Counted from the first letter of the stretch, positions 33,918 through 42,686 are shown. The stretch is 64,000 bases of DNA from Halobacillus hunanensis (GCF_900166655.1 NZ_FVZB01000006.1:992001-1056000); one strand, 5' to 3'. The notes: a model not told the origin generated them from the sequence alone. Made by a program: numbers and translations.

Positions 33918-34121
33918 TTATTTGAAATTCCATTCATTTTCTACATTGTGATCTTGATCCATCACCTGCAGACGACTTGGCTTATTATTCTCGGCCATCT
34001 CCGTTGCTTTTTCTACAGCTGTATCACGTTCATCGTATAAGTCAGTTGGAGCTACGTCCTCTATTTTCACGAACCAGCCTGTTACATCTTTATTCGGCAC
34101 AACACTATATTCCTTCACCAT
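33918..34121 (-). CDS. DUF2188-type small protein
   Basis: A 67-residue protein starting MVKEYSVVPNKDVTGWFVKIE and ending LQVMDQDHNVENEWNFK. This is the DUF2188 pattern: an N-terminal strand pair containing W, a central helix with ERDTAVEKATEMAENN, and a final strand ending in a D-x-N-E-W type motif. Function unknown. AGAGGAGA lies 5 nt before the ATG at 34121; the longer frame is not supported. Its native terminator is split by the IS1182-type insertion starting 11 nt past the stop, so read-through into the element, which has its own terminator on that strand, is possible. Confidence 0.8.
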   Translation of the reverse strand: MVKEYSVVPNKDVTGWFVKIEDVAPTDLYDERDTAVEKATEMAENNKPSRLQVMDQDHNVENEWNFK

Positions 34122-34202
34122 AATCTCTCCTCTCATCAATGTTCTATTAAAACTCTTCCCGGCATAGTTTTCCATTAAACATATCCTCTTTGCAAAAATA
34201 GT

Positions 34203-34231
34203 TTGACAATAGTCACTTCTGCTTTTATAAT
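34203..34231 (+). promoter_or_regulatory. Promoter of the SAM-riboswitch metX-hom operon
   Basis: A near-perfect vegetative promoter: TTGACA (34203-34208), 17-bp spacer, TATAAT (34226-34231). Transcription would start near 34238, about 95 nt before the aptamer. Confidence 0.8.
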
Positions 34232-34331
34232 TCGAAACATACATTTAAAAAAACATTCTAGGATGGCTGCATGAAAAGCATAAGCTGATGTGGCTTATAT
34301 TCTTGGGATTCTTAAAGAAAAAACTAAATAT

Positions 34332-34447
34332 CTCTTATCGAGAGTGGCAGAGGGACTAGGCCCTGTGACGCCCGGCAACCTTCAAGCATTTCGGCTTGAA
34401 AAGGTGCTAATTCCTACAGATCGAAGGATAGATCTGACAGATAAGAG
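34332..34447 (+). promoter_or_regulatory. SAM-I (S-box) riboswitch aptamer
   Basis: Closing stem P1 is CTCTTATC (34332-34339) with GATAAGAG (34440-34447). Inside are the conserved S-box strings: GAGAGTGGCAGAGGGACT, GGCCCTGTGACGCCCGGCAACC, a hairpin (TTCAAGC/GCTTGAA), and AAGGTGCTAATTCC. SAM binding stabilises this fold and lets the downstream terminator (34465) form, switching metX-hom off when SAM is plentiful. Confidence 0.95.
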
Positions 34448-34464
34448 GAGGAACATATACATAC

Positions 34465-34494
34465 ACCCTCTTCTTATTAAAGAAGAGGGTTTTT
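34465..34494 (+). terminator. Riboswitch-controlled terminator
   Basis: A perfect stem ACCCTCTTCTT/AAGAAGAGGGT with a 4-nt loop, followed by TTTTAT, located between the S-box and the metX SD. It is the expression platform of the riboswitch. Confidence 0.88.
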
Positions 34495-34526
34495 ATATGG
34501 AATTTTACATTAAGGAGGGATGATGC

Positions 34527-35600
34527 ATGTCATTGCAAAACCCTGTTGAACAGAAACAGACTGTTGCAAAGGTTTCAATCGAAGACTTCACATTTGAATC
34601 TGGTGAGACGCTTCCCCAGATTGAGCTGGCATATGAACATTATGGTCCTAAGGGTGCGCCGGTAATTCTGCTTTGTCACGCCTTAACCGGAAACCAGTAC
34701 GCTGTCGGTTCTAGCGAAAACCCCGGATGGTGGGCAGGATTGGTTGGAGAGGAATGCCCAATTGATACCACACAGTATCAAGTCATCACGTTTAATGTGC
34801 TGGGAGGTTGTCACGGTTCGACCGGACCAGCAAGTATAAATCCTGAAACTGGTGACATTTATCGTCTTGATTTTCCTGAAGTAACGATTCGTGATATGGT
34901 TCACGCCCAATATAAAGCATTAAAACAGTTAGGGGTTTACGAGCTCCATGCCGTAGCAGGCGGCTCACTCGGAGGAATGCAGGTGCTCGAATGGGGATTG
35001 CTTTACCCTGACTTTATGAAACAGCTCTTCGTATTAGCTGCGACCCCTTATTTAAGTGATTACGGAATCGCCTTTAACCATATTGGAGCAAGAGCCATCA
35101 AGGATGACCCAGCCTTTATGGAGGGCTATTATTCATCTAACGAGACACTTCAAGGCTTTGAAATTGCCCGTATGGCCGGCATGGTCACCTATAGAAGCGC
35201 CCCTCTGTTTCAAAAAAGATTCGCAAGAGAACAAGAGGATGCGCTTTATTCCATCCAATCCTATTTGAATTATCAAGGGGAAAAAATAAAGGATCGTTTT
35301 GATGCCAACAGCTACCTGTATTTGTTAGAAGCTATGAACAATCACGACATCAGGAAAGGACGCGGCAGCTTACAAGATATAGCCGCAGCATTTAAACCGG
35401 TCCTTTTTACAGTAAGCTTTGAGCACGACCTTCTCTATCCAAAAGAATTAATTCAGCCAATCTCCCATCATGCGTCGAGGGGGGAACATTATCATGTAAA
35501 AACAGACTATGGACATGATGGATTTCTTGTGGAATTTGGAGAGTGGGGAACATGGATAAGTGAGAGATTAAACGAGGAGGGGACGGAATTTGACTATTAA
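34527..35600 (+). CDS. metX: Homoserine O-acetyltransferase (MetX family)
   Basis: A 357-residue alpha/beta hydrolase-fold enzyme activating homoserine with acetyl-CoA (or succinyl-CoA in some family members) for methionine synthesis. Key blocks: LLCHALTGNQYA (oxyanion region), FNVLGGCHGSTGPAS, the nucleophile Ser in AGGSLGGMQVLEWG (about 145-158), the Asp in SFEHDLLYP, and the His in YGHDGFLVE (near 343). AAGGAGGG precedes the ATG. It lies directly behind a SAM riboswitch and overlaps hom by 11 nt. The acyl donor cannot be decided from sequence alone. Confidence 0.93.
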   Translation: MSLQNPVEQKQTVAKVSIEDFTFESGETLPQIELAYEHYGPKGAPVILLCHALTGNQYAVGSSENPGWWAGLVGEECPIDTTQYQVITFNVLGGCHGSTGPASINPETGDIYRLDFPEVTIRDMVHAQYKALKQLGVYELHAVAGGSLGGMQVLEWGLLYPDFMKQLFVLAATPYLSDYGIAFNHIGARAIKDDPAFMEGYYSSNETLQGFEIARMAGMVTYRSAPLFQKRFAREQEDALYSIQSYLNYQGEKIKDRFDANSYLYLLEAMNNHDIRKGRGSLQDIAAAFKPVLFTVSFEHDLLYPKELIQPISHHASRGEHYHVKTDYGHDGFLVEFGEWGTWISERLNEEGTEFDY

Positions 35601-36561
35601 AGCAGCCATATTAGGATTCGGAACGGTCGGACAGGGAGTGTATCAAATCCTGCAAACAAAACGGGATCATTTAACCAAATTAGCAGGAGCCCCTATCGAA
35701 CTATGCGGTATCCTAGTAGAAAACTTATCTAAGGAACGAGAACTTCCCTATTCTGTTTTCGTCACTGATCAATATGAGCAGATTCTTGCACAGCAGCCCG
35801 ATGTGATCTTTGAAGCGATCGTAGGAGAAGAACCGGGTTTTTCATATTTAACAAAGGCTATCGATCAGCACATTCATGTCATTACAGCGAACAAAGTGAT
35901 GTTTGCCAATCATGGAAACCATTTATTGACGCAGGCTGGGGAACGTGTAGGAATTGGCTATGAAGCGACAACAGCGGCCGGAACGCCCATCCTCGGGACC
36001 ATCACCAGACTCCTGCAGGTAAATTCCATCACAAAAGTCGAAGCCATTTTAAATGGTACGAGTAACTATATCCTCTCATCCATTCAGAGTGAAGGAAGGA
36101 GCTTTCAGGATGCGTTAGAGGAAGCTCAGAAACGAGGGTTTGCCGAAGCTGATCCCACAAATGACATTAAGGGGTATGATGCTTTTTACAAATTGATGAT
36201 CTTGAGTCAGCTTATCTATCGCAAACAGCCAAGTTGGGAAACCGTTCTTTGTGAAGGGATTGATCAGATAACAGCAGATCAATTCATAAATGCCCAACAA
36301 CAAGGAAGTAAAATTCGCCACATTGCTTCAATTGAAGTGGTAAATGGTAAACTTAACGCCAGTGTAAAACCGCAAGTGCTGCCGCCTTCTCACGGACTTT
36401 ATCCGGTAGATGGTGTAGATAATGCCATTCACCTTATTGGAGATTTGGTCGGTCCTTTGACGCTCAGAGGGGCAGGTGCAGGCCAATTACCGACAGCGAG
36501 CGCAATGGTCGAAGACTTTCTCTATATCTTGCAGTCTTACCCAGTCAAACAACATATATAA
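35590..36561 (+). CDS. hom: Homoserine dehydrogenase
   Basis: A 323-residue NAD(P)-dependent enzyme reducing aspartate semialdehyde to homoserine, the substrate of MetX. Motifs: ILGFGTVGQGVYQIL (nucleotide binding), TANKVMFANHG, YEATTAAGTPILG, LNGTSNYILSSI, and DPTNDIKGYDAFYKLMIL with the catalytic Asp and Lys. It lacks the C-terminal ACT domain of longer forms, so it is probably not regulated by threonine in the usual way. The start is TTG at 35590 behind GAGGAGGGGA, inside the end of metX. This second, riboswitch-controlled copy likely serves methionine rather than threonine synthesis (inference). Confidence 0.92.
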   Translation: MTIKAAILGFGTVGQGVYQILQTKRDHLTKLAGAPIELCGILVENLSKERELPYSVFVTDQYEQILAQQPDVIFEAIVGEEPGFSYLTKAIDQHIHVITANKVMFANHGNHLLTQAGERVGIGYEATTAAGTPILGTITRLLQVNSITKVEAILNGTSNYILSSIQSEGRSFQDALEEAQKRGFAEADPTNDIKGYDAFYKLMILSQLIYRKQPSWETVLCEGIDQITADQFINAQQQGSKIRHIASIEVVNGKLNASVKPQVLPPSHGLYPVDGVDNAIHLIGDLVGPLTLRGAGAGQLPTASAMVEDFLYILQSYPVKQHI

Positions 36562-36562
36562 A

Positions 36563-36602
36563 AATAAGAGCCATAGACGAAACTTTGTCTATGGCTCTTA
36601 TT
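36563..36602. terminator. Bidirectional terminator, hom and deacetylase
   Basis: A perfect 16-bp stem AATAAGAGCCATAGAC and complement with an 8-nt loop. It lies between the convergent hom and deacetylase genes. Confidence 0.88.
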
Positions 36603-36604
36603 TG

Positions 36605-37939
36605 TTATTTTTGTAAAGTACTTACCGGTACAAAACTGTACCCTTGTGCCGTTAACTCATCAAGAATAATGTCTAATGCTTCTGGTGTAACAGAATGGAG
36701 ACTGCTTAACACAATTATAGAGCCGTCCTCCACGTCTGAAATTACTGCATCTGCAATCTCAGAAGCGTTCGTTAAGTTCCAGTCTTCGGTGGTATTAATA
36801 GTCCATGGAACCACCTCATACCGATCTGTAAAAGCTTCCGGAAGCTCCCCTTCAAACGGCAAACGCACAAGATTTGTAGTCACACCCATGACCTCTTGAA
36901 TCAAATCCCGGGTCTTATCCAACTGCGCTCTCTGCTGACTATCAGAAAGACGTTCAAACCCTGGATGAGTCCACGTATGGTTACCGACCATATGCCCCTG
37001 TTTCACTACTTCTCTAGCCGTTTCAGGGAAATGTTTAACCCGTTTCCCTATCATGAAAAAGGTTGCGTTTGCCTCATACTTCTCTAGCACGTCTAAAATA
37101 AGGGGTGTTCTTTTTGGATGAGGACCATTGTCAAAGGTGAGGGCTACTTTCTTTCCATCCACACGTTTAGGTGATGGATCCGTCTTTTCAATCTCAGGAA
37201 ATGAAGCTTCAGCCTCATTCTCCTCTTGAGTTTGTACAAACACTTGGGCGTATTCAGGCACTAAAATGTCTTTCAACACTTGCTTATCTATAGACACTTT
37301 CGAGGTGCTAGTGTTCCATCTCTTCTGTTCTTCTCCCGTTAAGAACACAAGAAGAGAATCTCCCGATAGTGCTATATTTTCAAAACTGACAGACGAGTTT
37401 GTCTCGCTTTGCATGCCAAGCTTTTCTTTAGTTTCCTGAAGCAACGCTTTTTTATAGTTTGTACCTTTTTTAAATAGGTTCTTCAGCTCAAGCCTCTTGC
37501 CGCTTGATTTATCAAAATTCATAACCGTACGGCTCACATCAGCCCGCTTCTGGCCGATGTCTGTCGTTTCAATAAACTCAACGACAAATACCTTTTCATC
37601 CTGATACACGATGTCATAATCAATATGCAATTCATGTACGGACTGCTCTTCACTGTTAAGAACTACTTCATAACTTCTTTTTTTGAAAACATCTTTCTTC
37701 TGATTCACGTAATCTATAATCACTTGGTCAATTTGGTCATTAGGGGTCTGCGGATAATGAATAGTGATATGATACTTTTCGAATTCTTCTATATCACTTT
37801 TCATAGATACATCATAGTGACCCGCAGGATCCGAAGTCACCTTAAGCGAACCTTCATTTGCATCTGCTATAAAAATAGAACAAGCCGTCAAAATCAACAA
37901 TAGACTAAGGAGTGCTACATAAATATTTAGTCGTCTCAT
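36605..37939 (-). CDS. PdaC-like polysaccharide deacetylase lipoprotein, degenerate active site
   Basis: A 444-residue lipoprotein: the signal helix ends in the lipobox LLILTAC20. Residues about 45-235 resemble the DUF4163/DUF3298 region of PdaC. A NodB deacetylase domain occupies 262-442. Motif 1 reads TFD270N271GP, where the family has TFDDGP, so the metal-binding second Asp is Asn. Motif 2 (N-H321-T-W-T-H325) and the R359-L-P-F motif are intact. The last motif, normally LHD-x-H, reads L411-S-S-L-H415, losing the catalytic His-Asp. The enzyme may be inactive or altered, perhaps a peptidoglycan-binding or regulatory paralogue. Monocistronic, shares a terminator with hom. Confidence 0.85.
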   Translation of the reverse strand: MRRLNIYVALLSLLLILTACSIFIADANEGSLKVTSDPAGHYDVSMKSDIEEFEKYHITIHYPQTPNDQIDQVIIDYVNQKKDVFKKRSYEVVLNSEEQSVHELHIDYDIVYQDEKVFVVEFIETTDIGQKRADVSRTVMNFDKSSGKRLELKNLFKKGTNYKKALLQETKEKLGMQSETNSSVSFENIALSGDSLLVFLTGEEQKRWNTSTSKVSIDKQVLKDILVPEYAQVFVQTQEENEAEASFPEIEKTDPSPKRVDGKKVALTFDNGPHPKRTPLILDVLEKYEANATFFMIGKRVKHFPETAREVVKQGHMVGNHTWTHPGFERLSDSQQRAQLDKTRDLIQEVMGVTTNLVRLPFEGELPEAFTDRYEVVPWTINTTEDWNLTNASEIADAVISDVEDGSIIVLSSLHSVTPEALDIILDELTAQGYSFVPVSTLQK

Positions 37940-38035
37940 AACCTTCCCTCTTCACCGTAATAAACTCACACCTTAGTGTAACATAAATGTAATAATAAAA
38001 TAATATCTTTGTTATGTTCCGGCTTTTCTGTTAAT

Positions 38036-38869
38036 TTAAAGGGTCGTTCGAATATCCCATAGTTCTGGAAAGAAACGGTGGTCTAATACTTTCTTTAAAT
38101 ACCCTACACCAGAGGAGCCCCCTGTTCCTGTTTTGTGGCCAATAATTCTCTCTACTGTCTTCATATGCCTGAAACGCCACTGCTGAAACCAATCTTCAAT
38201 ATCCACTAATTTTTCTGCCAACTGATAAAGATCCCAGTATGTTTCGACATCCTTATACACTTTTTCCCAAGCTTTTTCCACGGTCACATCAGACTGATAA
38301 ATGGTTGTAAAGTCCCGATTTATGAGATCGGGATTAATCTTGAATCCAGCTTCGACCAGTCTTTCGATAGCTGCGTCATATATACCTGGAGCTTCATAGG
38401 CTCTTTTTAATTCTTTATGAAGTTCAGGATCCTTTTCATAAATCTTTAATACGTGTGGCGTTTTATATCCTAATGCAAATTCAACCATACGGTATTGGTA
38501 AGATTGGAAACCCGATGCCTGCCCTAGATCATCCCGAAACTGGATATACTCGGCAGGGGTTAGTGTAGAGAGCACATCCCAGGCATGGATAATTTGAGTT
38601 TGTATCTTAGATACCCTCGACAACATCTTCAGCGCTTCTTGGATCTCCCCCTCCCTAATCAGATCAATGGCCGCTCTCAGCTCATGTAAAATTTGCTTCA
38701 TCCATAACTCACTCACCTGATGTATGACTATGAACAGCATCTCATCATGATGTTCAGAAAGTCGATTTTGGGAAGAAAGTAGCCGATCTAAGTTTAAATA
38801 CTCACCATAAGTCATGCGCTCTTTAAAATCTGTATGTACATTTTCATTCGATTTCGAATCACTGTTCAC
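38036..38869 (-). CDS. kynA: Tryptophan 2,3-dioxygenase
   Basis: A 277-residue heme enzyme that opens the indole ring of L-tryptophan to N-formylkynurenine. Typical blocks: [36 protein letters not shown] (active-site His and Arg region), [15 protein letters not shown], and [20 protein letters not shown], with the proximal heme histidine in RFRH. It starts with GTG behind GGGGGGATTAAG. It is 11 nt downstream of the DUF4166 gene on the same strand, and far from kynB/kynU at the left edge of the window, which encode the next steps. Such a split of the kynurenine genes is less common than one operon. Confidence 0.94.
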   Translation of the reverse strand: MNSDSKSNENVHTDFKERMTYGEYLNLDRLLSSQNRLSEHHDEMLFIVIHQVSELWMKQILHELRAAIDLIREGEIQEALKMLSRVSKIQTQIIHAWDVLSTLTPAEYIQFRDDLGQASGFQSYQYRMVEFALGYKTPHVLKIYEKDPELHKELKRAYEAPGIYDAAIERLVEAGFKINPDLINRDFTTIYQSDVTVEKAWEKVYKDVETYWDLYQLAEKLVDIEDWFQQWRFRHMKTVERIIGHKTGTGGSSGVGYLKKVLDHRFFPELWDIRTTL

Positions 38870-38880
38870 CTTAATCCCCC

Positions 38881-39525
38881 CTATGTTAAAATGCCGCGGT
38901 CTGGAATATGATTGATTGTAATGGGTAAAAACTCCGTATGAACTATTCCCTCGTACATGAGTAAAGTGCCTAATAAAGGGTGATCCACATGTACGTGAAC
39001 CTGAAATGCTTTCTGCTTTTCGTCATAATGCTCATACAAGGATGTCCTCGGACCATTAAACGAGAATTTCCCTGCTACGCTCATTTCCCGGGAATGCATG
39101 AGTAATCCGCCTTCACTGGTAACATCAAGCTCCATCTGTGTCGATAAGCATCCAGACTTTCCTAGATCATCTACTAATGACTGCTTTTCATTATCATAAG
39201 ACATCACGGCATCAAAGCCACGAATAGCATACGGGAAGAAAAAGCGGCGAATGTAACTAATTGATTCACGACCCCGCTCATCCACATAAGCATAGTTTTC
39301 CATGGTAAAAGGGACCTCTCTCCCTCGCTCAGCAAAAATGAGATGATCTTTTGCTCCTATGTTTAAAAATGGCCGTAGGAAAAGAGGAGTCCCTCGGATT
39401 TCTGTCATGCGCCCTTGACCAAGGACCATTAATTTTTGATCACTGGTTAAGCCAAACTTCTTTTGCAATTCAGGGTGCAATTGATCGAACTTTTCTCCTA
39501 ACGCTTGATGATAAATGGATTTCAA
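38881..39525 (-). CDS. DUF4166-domain protein
   Basis: A 214-residue soluble protein recognised as DUF4166 by [11 protein letters not shown] near the N-terminus and the [24 protein letters not shown]-like central block, here preceded by YAYVDERG. No catalytic residues are known for the family; in other bacteria the domain is sometimes fused to dehydrogenase-like modules. The start is TTG at 39525, with AAGGAGG 9 nt upstream. It precedes kynA by 11 nt, so the two are co-transcribed. Whether it works with tryptophan breakdown is an inference from spacing only. Confidence 0.78.
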   Translation of the reverse strand: MKSIYHQALGEKFDQLHPELQKKFGLTSDQKLMVLGQGRMTEIRGTPLFLRPFLNIGAKDHLIFAERGREVPFTMENYAYVDERGRESISYIRRFFFPYAIRGFDAVMSYDNEKQSLVDDLGKSGCLSTQMELDVTSEGGLLMHSREMSVAGKFSFNGPRTSLYEHYDEKQKAFQVHVHVDHPLLGTLLMYEGIVHTEFLPITINHIPDRGILT

Positions 39526-39587
39526 GTGAATCTTCCTCCTTATTTAAGATTGTATGTAAGTGGGCTTTACTATCAGCCCACATTAAA

Positions 39588-41114
39588 TCACATCACTTCT
39601 TCAGCAAAATCACTGATTGAGTAGCCTTTACGCTGTTTCATCAGCCACCCTTGCTTTTCTAATTGATTGAACAACCGTTGAATATGCTTTGGCGGCCATT
39701 CATCCAACAGGCCAAACCAGCGCGTTTCGTGGAGCTTGAGGCGCCGAAGTTTGTTTGTTGATTTACCCGCAAGCACTTGCACGAGGGTATGAGCAGGATG
39801 TTCTGTTCCATAATAGTGAACCAGATCAAGAACTTGCTGGACATCTGAATAGTTTAATTCATGTTCTTTGATCGTAATAATAATGTCCTCTTCCGTGTAT
39901 TCCGCTTCATCAAGCTGGACCTGCAGCTGATGAAGCAGAGCCACAGCCTTTGCGTTCACCTGATCATCGATATGATTTCTCCAGGCAAACAGTCGTTTGA
40001 GCAGGCTCACATCACTTAGTTCTACCCTTGAGAGCCATAATAAGAGTGACTCTGAGCCCCTTTGAGGAAGTGCTGAGCTGGAGAGATTATGATGCATTTC
40101 AAGCAGAGGATACGCATCGGCGACGGCTGCATCCCCTTGATATCTTTCAATTTGTCTGGCTACAGATAGTGCCGCATCTAAAGTATGCTGAACAGGCCGA
40201 AGTTTCCCTTTCATGTTAATCAACTCTTGAATTTGACGAGTGAGTCCTTTGTTCTGTAACGCAATTTCATTAAATTGACGCTCGATAGTTTCGATTCGCT
40301 TGTGGGCACGCTCCACATGATATTCTTCCTGTAACGAAACCTGATCACTGTCAAGATGATAGTAAACTGTATAGTCACAGCAATCACACCTGCAGCCGAC
40401 AGTCCTTTCAATGGAATAGAACTGCAATTGCTTTTCATGTCTGCACATCTCCATACGTCCTGTAAACCATTGCTTTGGAAAAGTTCGAAATGGTCTCATC
40501 ACAATAGTAACACGGTCTCGCCATCTGGCTACATCTTCTGGATATTTGAGTTGGGAGAGTAATGCGGATTGATTCATTTGCTCGACAGCTTCTACGACGT
40601 CACGCTTGCTCTGAGTCAATTGAACGAGCGGATGCTTATCGAAGCTGGAAGCAATTTTATCTAACCAATAGCTTCGTGAATACTCTGCTATTTCAGCTAC
40701 AAATAGATGGTCATTAAGAACTTGAATTAAGTGTTGTTCCAATTTTTCTGATGATAATAGCGTAATATCTGTGTCGTAAAGAAACCGCTTATCGAAAGGC
40801 AGACCGCCCTCCCTGGAAAGTTCAGTCCAAAGAAATAATTCCGGTCTAATTAAATAAGGGTTTAACGTATCATCTTTAATAAAAGAGACAGGTAAAACAG
40901 TGTTCCCCTCAACTGATAAATAACGCTGCAGCCGATCTAATGGTAAATCCCTACACTTTACCTGCTCAGCGATCACTTCATTAATTCGCGACAACAATCC
41001 TCGTTCGAACTTATGACCGATCGAGCGTATTTGTTTGTTCATGTTTCCAATAGGAGTAAGAATAATGTACGGGTAGCGATCGTTCTTGTAAGTCATACTT
41101 TCTGGCAGTCCCAT
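39588..41114 (-). CDS. RQC-type winged-helix DNA-binding protein with cysteine cluster
   Basis: A 508-residue protein of a little-studied Bacillaceae family. The last about 50 residues (LHETRWFGLLDEWPPKHIQRLFNQL...GWLMKQRKGYSISDF) look like an RQC winged helix, otherwise found in RecQ helicases, but no helicase motifs are present. The middle holds a Cys cluster, M-x-C then GCRCDCCDY about 20 residues on, which may bind zinc, followed by a coiled-coil stretch (RAHKRIETIERQFNEIALQNK). The N-terminal half (about 200 residues) is not recognised. AAAAGGGG before the ATG at 41114 sets the start. It fits NCBI's RQC-minor type description. Monocistronic. Confidence 0.72.
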   Translation of the reverse strand: MGLPESMTYKNDRYPYIILTPIGNMNKQIRSIGHKFERGLLSRINEVIAEQVKCRDLPLDRLQRYLSVEGNTVLPVSFIKDDTLNPYLIRPELFLWTELSREGGLPFDKRFLYDTDITLLSSEKLEQHLIQVLNDHLFVAEIAEYSRSYWLDKIASSFDKHPLVQLTQSKRDVVEAVEQMNQSALLSQLKYPEDVARWRDRVTIVMRPFRTFPKQWFTGRMEMCRHEKQLQFYSIERTVGCRCDCCDYTVYYHLDSDQVSLQEEYHVERAHKRIETIERQFNEIALQNKGLTRQIQELINMKGKLRPVQHTLDAALSVARQIERYQGDAAVADAYPLLEMHHNLSSSALPQRGSESLLLWLSRVELSDVSLLKRLFAWRNHIDDQVNAKAVALLHQLQVQLDEAEYTEEDIIITIKEHELNYSDVQQVLDLVHYYGTEHPAHTLVQVLAGKSTNKLRRLKLHETRWFGLLDEWPPKHIQRLFNQLEKQGWLMKQRKGYSISDFAEEVM

Positions 41115-41240
41115 AATGATTTCCCCTTTTAGAATTGAAGGATATACTACTATTATAGAAAAAGTATGTAAACTTACCAATAAATATTGTAATTTTGGGC
41201 TTAATCATGCGTCTTCCTTAATTTTATCACCAGAAATGAT

Positions 41241-41942
41241 TTAAGTGGACAGAATTTCGACGGGATAATCCAGAAACAGACCAGATTCAATCACCCCAGG
41301 GAGAGCACTGATCTCCTGTTCCATAGTTGAGGTGATTTCTTCAAATTTAACATCTAACAACACATTTCCTGCTTCTGTTATAACAGGTCCATCCTTAGAC
41401 ACTGCCATCCGCAGATTTACGGATTCAGGACTGAAAGCATCGTGCAGTTTCGTTTCTACTAGATGAATCGCCCTGGGATCGACTTCAATGGGCACAGCAA
41501 AAGCAGCCCCGAGCTTCGATACAAATTTACTTTCATCCACGAGAATGAATGTTTTTTGAGCACTAGCCATCACAAGCTTCTCAGCGAACAATGCTCCCCC
41601 GCGCCCTTTAATCAGCCTCTTCATGCCGTCGACTTCATCTGCCCCATCAAATCCCCAATCAGGTCTCGCTGCAGTTAACGTCGTTACAGGAATCTCGAGA
41701 ACTGTGCAGTTGAGAGCCGCTTCTTTAGAGGTAGGGATCGCCTGAACGTTCATCCGTTCTATTTTCACTCGTTCAGCGATAGCTTGTAAGGCTAGAAAGG
41801 CTGTAGAGCCAGATCCTACCCCTATCACGTCTCCATCATTCACAAAATTACCCACCTGCTCAGCTACCTGCATTTTGTCCGATTGATTTGAGATGTCTCC
41901 TGACCAATTCAGTATGTTAGCTAATGAGTTATTCCACGTCAT
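41241..41942 (-). CDS. rpiA: Ribose-5-phosphate isomerase A
   Basis: A 233-residue enzyme interconverting ribose-5-phosphate and ribulose-5-phosphate. The family signatures are complete: VIGVGSGSTAFLAL, AIPTSKEA, GFDGADEVD (catalytic Asp), LIKGRGGALFAEK (catalytic Glu/Lys region), and LPGVIESGLF. Starts at 41942 with GAGGTGA 7 nt before the ATG; the longer frame has an unrelated basic tail. It is a single gene next to a repeat-rich gap. Many Firmicutes use RpiB instead or as well, so this may be one of two isomerases. Confidence 0.92.
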   Translation of the reverse strand: MTWNNSLANILNWSGDISNQSDKMQVAEQVGNFVNDGDVIGVGSGSTAFLALQAIAERVKIERMNVQAIPTSKEAALNCTVLEIPVTTLTAARPDWGFDGADEVDGMKRLIKGRGGALFAEKLVMASAQKTFILVDESKFVSKLGAAFAVPIEVDPRAIHLVETKLHDAFSPESVNLRMAVSKDGPVITEAGNVLLDVKFEEITSTMEQEISALPGVIESGLFLDYPVEILST

Positions 41943-42073
41943 TTCTATCACCTCGTCTTTTTTGTTATTCCCCAATTTCTTGTAAAAAAACAGGCTCAAT
42001 TTCTTCATGTGATTGCCACTGCCCGTCAAGGGTTAGGTATGTAAAAATTGAAAACTCGATTCCTAATGTCTGA

Positions 42074-42200
42074 GTGGAGAAGGGGAGTTGGGGAAGGAGT
42101 CGCTTTCCGTGGGAGTACGGTGAGCTTCCTCAGGCTGCCGCCTTGCGGGATCTCACCTTGTACTTTGATCCCACAGGAGTCTCCCCCTTCCCCATCTCAC
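42074..42200. repeat. GC-rich imperfect palindromic element, about 127 bp
   Basis: A GC-rich block framed by GGGGAAGGAGTC on the left and GTCTCCCCCTTCCCC on the right, with inner runs tccgtgggagtacggtgagc and gccgccttgcgggatctcac. This wording is typical of non-coding repeats dispersed through halophilic Bacillaceae genomes. Compare 10042-10155. The reading frame across it is not a gene. The remainder of 41943-42608 holds a partial copy (next entry) and no gene until the small peptide at 42609. Confidence 0.6.
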
Positions 42201-42339
42201 CTTGCCATATTTTTTTAAAAATCATTTCGAATGACCTTTCCATTTTCTGTTTATTAATACAATTATTCAAAAGACCTTCCCAAAGACACCGTTCCGTTTT
42301 TTATTAAGATAGTTTCACTGCTCTCATTAACGAAATGGG

Positions 42340-42380
42340 GGTGACTCCTACGGGAAAGGACCGAGGAGACTACCGATAAA
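42340..42380. repeat. Partial GC-rich element copy
   Basis: gtgactcctacgggaaagga and ccgaggagactaccgataaa: a short GC-rich stretch reusing the ACTCC-TACGGGAAAG / GGAGACT vocabulary of the larger element 140 bp away, in the opposite sense. Probably a truncated or decayed copy. Confidence 0.45.
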
Positions 42381-42608
42381 AAAACGACTTAAATGTAAGC
42401 GATTGGTTCCCACTACCATTCTCCTTTTATAAATGCGGAACCTTACTTAGATTCTACAAACGGAGCGATGGTGGAGCAACACGAATAGAACGTGGTTTAT
42501 TGGTCTTTATTCTTGTAAAAAGACGTTATGAAATGGACTCATGTATGAGGCAATGATTGAATATCTTAAACATAAAATAGGAGAAAACATCATGAGGAGG
42601 GGAATCTC

Positions 42609-42686
42609 ATGAGAAACGTCTACATCAAATTCACCATATTTTGTCTTTTTTTATTGCTGGCCTTACTTTATGTGATGTTAAGGTAA
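42609..42686 (+). CDS. 25-residue single-helix membrane peptide
   Basis: A very short reading frame with one of the best ribosome-binding sites in the window (AGGAGGGG, 6 nt before ATG). The peptide starts MRNVYIKF, continues with an uninterrupted hydrophobic run of about 15 residues, and ends VMLR, which is the profile of a small membrane protein. It is convergent with liaR and ends exactly at a shared hairpin. I do not recognise it. Support is the SD, hydrophobicity and terminator; chance cannot be ruled out. Confidence 0.55.
   Translation: MRNVYIKFTIFCLFLLLALLYVMLR

Noticed and set aside
42074-42307. Plus-strand 77-codon frame upstream of rpiA
   Set aside because: It spans the GC-rich repeat and is a by-product of its composition.
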